Shown here: positions 5,623 to 8,260 of the stretch, piece after piece
How positions within the stretch are numbered: position 1 is the stretch's first letter
How the letters are laid out: each line of letters begins with the position of its first letter
From: Streptomyces sp. NRRL WC-3549
Lineage (GTDB): Bacteria > Actinomycetota > Actinomycetes > Streptomycetales > Streptomycetaceae
DNA length: 8,260 nucleotides
Direction: 5' to 3'
NCBI RefSeq assembly: GCF_000721935.1
Contig: NZ_KL585420.1
Coordinates: 54,344 to 62,603, forward strand
The notes under the pieces: model-generated
The model's input: the letters and a program-made list of their open reading frames with translations, nothing else
What the model was told of the DNA's origin: nothing
The model's database searches: none
Program-made: the position numbers and the translations under genes

Positions 5623-5641
5623 CCATCGCTATCGTAGATGG
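5623..5641. promoter_or_regulatory. LysR-type binding site overlapping a candidate leaderless LysR promoter
   Basis: CCATC (5623-5627), nine bases, then GATGG (5637-5641) forms an inverted repeat that satisfies both ATC-N9-GAT and T-N11-A, the classical LysR-family site. A further GATGG at 5606-5610 faces the same CCATC, giving a second half-site. TATCGT (5630-5635) inside the box fits TAnnnT and would start transcription at the GTG at 5642. Regulator binding here would shut off its own gene. Confidence 0.5.
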
Positions 5642-6544
5642 GTGGAGATCCGGCAGCTGCGGCATTTCATGGCGGTCCTCACGCACGGCGGCTTCACCGC
5701 GGCGGCGCGTGCGGAGCTGATCGTGCAGTCGGCCCTGAGCACGTCCGTACGGAACCTGGAACGCGAGCTGGGCGCCGAGCTGTTCGACCGGACGGGCCGC
5801 CGGGTCGTGCCGACCGAGGCGGGGCTGGCCCTGGTACCGGCCGCCCGGGCGGTGCTGGCCGGCACGGAGGCGGCCCGGGACGCCGTCGCGTCCGTCTCCT
5901 CGCTGGCCGCCGGGCGGGTACGGATCGGCACGGTCCAGACGCTGACCTGCGTGGACCTGGCCGCCGAGCTGGCCGCGTTCCACCGGGAGCGGCCCGGCGT
6001 GCAGATCTCGCTCAGGGAGGCGACGACACCGGAACTGGTCGAGGGGCTACGCGCCGGGGAGCTGGACCTCGCCTACCTGGCCCCGGACGCCGCCGAACTC
6101 CCCGACCCCCTCGCCGTGTTCGCGACCTGGCAGGAGGAACTGGTCCTGATCACCGCGCCCGGCCACCCGCTCGCGGACGCGGGCCGGGCCCTCATCGGGG
6201 AGCTGGCCGGTGAGCCCTTCGTGGACTTCCGGGCGGGCACAGGTCTGGAGACCGCGGTACGCCGGCTGGCCGCCCACTGCGGACTGGAGCGCCGGATCAC
6301 CTGCGACGTGACCCAGATCCGGTTGCTGGTCGATCTCGTCAGGGCGGGCATCGGTGTAGCGATCGTGCCGCGCCGCATCGGCGAGGACGCCGGCCTGCCG
6401 TGCCTGACCATCCGTCAGCCCGAACCCGGACGGACCGTGGTCCTGGCCGGCCGGGCCCCCGTACCGCGCAACCCGGCGGCCCGGGCGCTGCTGGGTCTGC
6501 TGACGGGCGGTCAGGGCGGGGAGCCGGGCGCCTACTTCCAGTAG
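5642..6544 (+). CDS. LysR family transcriptional regulator
   Basis: The GTG at 5642 gives 300 residues starting MEIRQLRHFMAV, the usual start of this family. The frame extends upstream to 5444, but that sequence is intergenic. The winged helix-turn-helix spans about 1-60 (FTAAARAELIVQSALSTSVR as the HTH, then ELGAELFDR-TGRRVVPTEAG), followed by the linker helix to about 88. The effector domain runs from GRVRIGTVQTL (91-101) and includes LDLAYLAPD, EELVLITAPGHPLA and LVDLVRAGIGVAIVPRR, all typical. Length is normal and all parts are present. No Shine-Dalgarno sequence precedes the GTG, so the mRNA is probably leaderless. The effector is unknown. LysR proteins usually control a divergent gene and themselves; here the divergent partner is the 34-residue ORF. 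The last 13 bases overlap the convergent amidase gene. Confidence 0.92.
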   Translation: MEIRQLRHFMAVLTHGGFTAAARAELIVQSALSTSVRNLERELGAELFDRTGRRVVPTEAGLALVPAARAVLAGTEAARDAVASVSSLAAGRVRIGTVQTLTCVDLAAELAAFHRERPGVQISLREATTPELVEGLRAGELDLAYLAPDAAELPDPLAVFATWQEELVLITAPGHPLADAGRALIGELAGEPFVDFRAGTGLETAVRRLAAHCGLERRITCDVTQIRLLVDLVRAGIGVAIVPRRIGEDAGLPCLTIRQPEPGRTVVLAGRAPVPRNPAARALLGLLTGGQGGEPGAYFQ

Positions 6545-7563
6545 AGGAGTTGGGCCTGCCCGGAGACCAGGTCGTGCGTGCCGCCCTGACCGTCGAAGAC
6601 GATGTACTCGAGTGACAGGGCCGCCCCGGAGTCGCAGTGGCCGCCCGCGTTGGTGACCGCGACGAAGGTGTCGCCGCCGGTGCCGAGGTGCTCGGTGATG
6701 TGGCCGCTCTTCGACCTCTTGCCTCCCTTGGTCTCGTAGAAGCGGGACTGGATCGTCGCCCCCTCGGAGATGCCGGACAGGCGGAGGTAGACGGTGCCGG
6801 AGTAGTCGGCGGGGCCGGTGACCAGGGCGCCGGACAAGGGCACGGGCAGCCATGCGCCCTGGGGGCGGTTCTTCGTCTGCTTGACCACCGGGTTGACGCG
6901 TGCGGGCATGTCGTCCTCCTCGCTCGGATCGGTGCCGGGGTTCCATCCGGCGGGGTGCTTGAGCCGCTCGGCGACGTCGGCGCGCAGGGCCGGCATGCCG
7001 AAGCCGCGGGGGTCGATCTTGTCCTTGGACCATTCGAGGTGGCCGATGACGCTCTTCGCGCTCCAGCCGTGCGCCCGGCACAGCGCGGCCTGGACGCGGA
7101 CGATCGCGCCGTACTGGGCGGCGGGCCACGGATCCTTGCCGTCGCCCATGTTCTCGCACTCCCACCCGTAGAACCGCGCGTTCCCGTCGACGCCGTCGCT
7201 GTTGCCCTTGGCCGGAGGGGAGGGCCGGGTCCCGTACGACTCGGCGATCACCTGGTCCAGGACCCGGGGGTCGCCGCCTCCGGCGTGGTTGGCGCGGCCC
7301 CAGCCGACGAGGTGCACCCGGCCGTTCTTCGCGATCACGCCGTGGCACAGCGGGCCGGGCAGTTCGGCGTACCCGTCCCGGCAGACGGCCACCGTGGACG
7401 CGGTGCCGCGGGTCACCGAGTGGTGGACCATGCTGCCGTTCACCGGGCCCCAGGCGCCCGCCTTGTTCCGGTTGTGCGTACGCCAGCTGCCGACCTCGGT
7501 GACGGCGACGCCCTCGGCGCGCAGGGCTTTGAGGAGTGCTGCGGCGGACAGGGGGGCGGCCAT
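6532..7563 (-). CDS. Phage-type N-acetylmuramoyl-L-alanine amidase with unassigned C-terminal domain
   Basis: This is a 343-residue protein whose residues ~25-200 form an Amidase_2/PGRP domain, which cuts the bond between N-acetylmuramic acid and the stem peptide. Zinc-site residues are H47 or H48 (MVHHSVT) and H175 (GHLEWSK), with D184 in KIDPRG in the cysteine/aspartate ligand position. VHLVGWGRANHAG and WECENMGDGKDPWP are typical of streptomycete endolysin-like amidases. There is no signal peptide, so it needs lysis, a holin or non-classical export, as in phage enzymes. After an acidic linker (TDPSEEDD, 211-218) comes a 125-residue, beta-rich, glycine- and threonine-rich region that I do not recognise, perhaps for wall binding. 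The start is fixed by GAGGAGG (7570-7576), 6 bases before the ATG. No other phage genes are nearby. The 3' end overlaps the LysR gene. Confidence 0.88.
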   Translation of the reverse strand: MAAPLSAAALLKALRAEGVAVTEVGSWRTHNRNKAGAWGPVNGSMVHHSVTRGTASTVAVCRDGYAELPGPLCHGVIAKNGRVHLVGWGRANHAGGGDPRVLDQVIAESYGTRPSPPAKGNSDGVDGNARFYGWECENMGDGKDPWPAAQYGAIVRVQAALCRAHGWSAKSVIGHLEWSKDKIDPRGFGMPALRADVAERLKHPAGWNPGTDPSEEDDMPARVNPVVKQTKNRPQGAWLPVPLSGALVTGPADYSGTVYLRLSGISEGATIQSRFYETKGGKRSKSGHITEHLGTGGDTFVAVTNAGGHCDSGAALSLEYIVFDGQGGTHDLVSGQAQLLYWK

Positions 7564-7590
7564 GGGGTACCTCCTCGCGGGGATACCCCA
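7563..7590 (-). promoter_or_regulatory. Translation-start hairpin and strong ribosome site of the amidase
   Basis: Reading the minus strand, TGGGGTA (7590-7584) pairs perfectly with TACCCCA (7569-7563), whose last A is the first base of the ATG. The 14-base loop holds GAGGAGG (7576-7570). The upstream GGGG can alternatively pair with CCCC at 7582-7579, which would free the start. It is a candidate translational control element, or simply a strong ribosome site in GC-rich DNA. Confidence 0.35.
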
Positions 7591-7610
7591 AGCTTTCCCA
7601 TCCGGGCGGC

Positions 7611-7634
7611 GTCCTACCTTTGAACGATCGGTTC
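7611..7634 (-). promoter_or_regulatory. Possible amidase promoter with short inverted repeat
   Basis: The minus strand has TAGGAC (7616-7611), close to the streptomycete TAGgAT -10, about 48 bases before the amidase ATG. No good -35 is present. Just upstream, GAAC-N5-GTTC (7622-7634) is a weak inverted repeat that could be an operator. Support is thin. Confidence 0.25.
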
Positions 7635-7689
7635 GACGCTCGAAAACCCCTGCGAACGCACGGAGTCGGGGACCACGGCCCCCCGTCCC

Positions 7690-7708
7690 GGCGGGCGCGA
7701 ACCCCGCC
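7690..7708 (-). terminator. Weak hairpin downstream of the TetR gene
   Basis: GGCGGG (7690-7695) and CCCGCC (7703-7708) can form a 6-bp stem 15 bases beyond the TetR stop on the minus strand, with a seven-base loop containing TTCG on that strand. Such short GC stems are frequent in this genome type. Confidence 0.35.
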
Positions 7709-7723
7709 GCCCAGCGAGGGCCG

Positions 7724-8260
7724 TCAGGGGCGCAGGGCCCGCAGCAGCAGGTCCGCCAGGTGGTCGGCGACCTCCTGGCGGCTGAGCGGGCCGCCCGGGC
7801 GGTACCAGGTGGAGAGGTGGTGGACCGAGCCGAAGTGGTAGTCGACGACCAGGTCGGCGGGGGTGGCGGAGGAGAAGACCCCGGCCCGCTGGCCCTCCTC
7901 GATCAGGGCGCGGAAGCGTTCGTGGTAGCGGCGGCGCTCCATGCGGACCTGCTTGTTCTTCTCCGGGCTCAGGTGGTGCATCGAACGGAAGAAGATCGAG
8001 GCGTCGTCGAGGTTGTCGATGGTGGTGACCACCACGTCCGCCGCCGCGTCCCGCAGCCGCTGCTCGACGGGTGCCTCGGCGTCCGCGAAGGCGTCGAGCC
8101 GCTCCTGCTGGAGGCGCAGCACCCGGGCGTAGACCTCCTGGAGCAGGTCCTCCTTGGAGCCGAAGTAGTGGTACAGGGCTCCCTTGGTGACGCCCGCCGC
8201 CTCGACGATCTCCTGCACCGAGGTGCGGTCGTAACCGCGCTCGGCGAAGAGCCGGGTGGC
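7724..8260 (-). CDS. TetR/AcrR family transcriptional regulator (N-terminus outside window)
   Basis: The frame is open from the window edge (8260) to the TGA at 7724-7726, giving 178 residues. The visible start, ATRLFAERGYDRTSVQEIV, lies in helices 1-2 of the TetR DNA-binding domain, so probably about 15-25 residues are missing. A start at the GTG at 8218 would cut the domain and is rejected. The helix-turn-helix is complete: TSVQEIVEAAGVTKGALYHYFGSKEDLL, with the recognition helix at TKGALYHYF. The helical ligand domain (about 45-178) contains SIFFRSMHHLSPEKNKQVRMER, a type seen in regulators of acyl-CoA catabolism. It could be the repressor for the kinase/dehydrogenase promoter at 3202-3230, but two unrelated genes lie between, so this is a guess. 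Its own promoter is outside the window. Confidence 0.9.
   Translation of the reverse strand, partial: ATRLFAERGYDRTSVQEIVEAAGVTKGALYHYFGSKEDLLQEVYARVLRLQQERLDAFADAEAPVEQRLRDAAADVVVTTIDNLDDASIFFRSMHHLSPEKNKQVRMERRRYHERFRALIEEGQRAGVFSSATPADLVVDYHFGSVHHLSTWYRPGGPLSRQEVADHLADLLLRALRP

Noticed and set aside
6532..7563. A prophage lysis module around the amidase.
   Set aside because: No holin, portal, tail, integrase or attachment repeats are visible, and the neighbours are chromosomal regulators. Single endolysin-like amidases are common in Streptomyces chromosomes.
7622..7634. The GAAC-N5-GTTC repeat as a second operator for the same TetR as 3213-3224.
   Set aside because: The half-sites differ from CCGAC/GTCGG and the arms are only 4 bp, so a shared regulator cannot be supported.
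7536..7841. A 101-codon plus-strand frame across the amidase-TetR gap.
   Set aside because: It overlaps both minus-strand genes or their control sequences, has shadow-type composition (Arg/Pro/Ser) and no ribosome site.

Overview
The window is very GC-rich, with strong G/C third-position bias, GTG starts, leaderless-type promoters and protein families typical of Streptomyces or a close actinomycete. All assignments are from reading the sequence alone. It is ordinary chromosomal metabolism and regulation, with no CRISPR array, RNA gene, transposase or integrase visible. Two genes are cut by the window ends.

Layout. (1) 1-913, plus strand: the tail of a NUDIX-like protein and two small DUF202 membrane proteins, chained by 4-base start/stop overlaps and closed by an 18-bp perfect hairpin (921-970). 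(2) 974-3125, minus strand: a glucarate dehydratase-type enzyme (enolase superfamily) followed by a zinc-free quinone-oxidoreductase-like protein, probably one operon. (3) 3202-5416, plus strand: a candidate repressor-controlled promoter driving a phosphotransferase (APH fold) and an acyl-CoA dehydrogenase. This pair is the two-gene version of the ACAD10/ACAD11 fusion and resembles the LvaA/LvaC logic of 4-hydroxyacyl-CoA catabolism. (4) 5462-6544: a 34-residue basic mini-ORF (minus) divergent from a LysR-type regulator (plus), sharing a 75-bp control region with an ATC-N9-GAT LysR-type site abutting the regulator's start codon. (5) 6532-7563, minus: a phage-type N-acetylmuramoyl-L-alanine amidase with an unassigned C-terminal domain. 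(6) 7724-8260, minus: a TetR regulator lacking its first residues.

The strongest unexpected signal is technical. Positions 5086-5101 match 16 of the 19 bases of the Tn5/Nextera mosaic end exactly and translate as VYKRQ inside the acyl-CoA dehydrogenase, where about 35-40 conserved residues are missing. This is an adapter-scarred misjoin rather than biology. Two other genes also look internally shortened: the oxidoreductase lacks about 17 residues near 1228, and the dehydratase loses its C-terminus and frame near 1924-1929. The local assembly should therefore be treated with caution.

I see no convincing wholly new system. The best biological leads are the split kinase/dehydrogenase pair with its operator, the basic mini-ORF opposite the LysR gene, and the C-terminal domain of the amidase.
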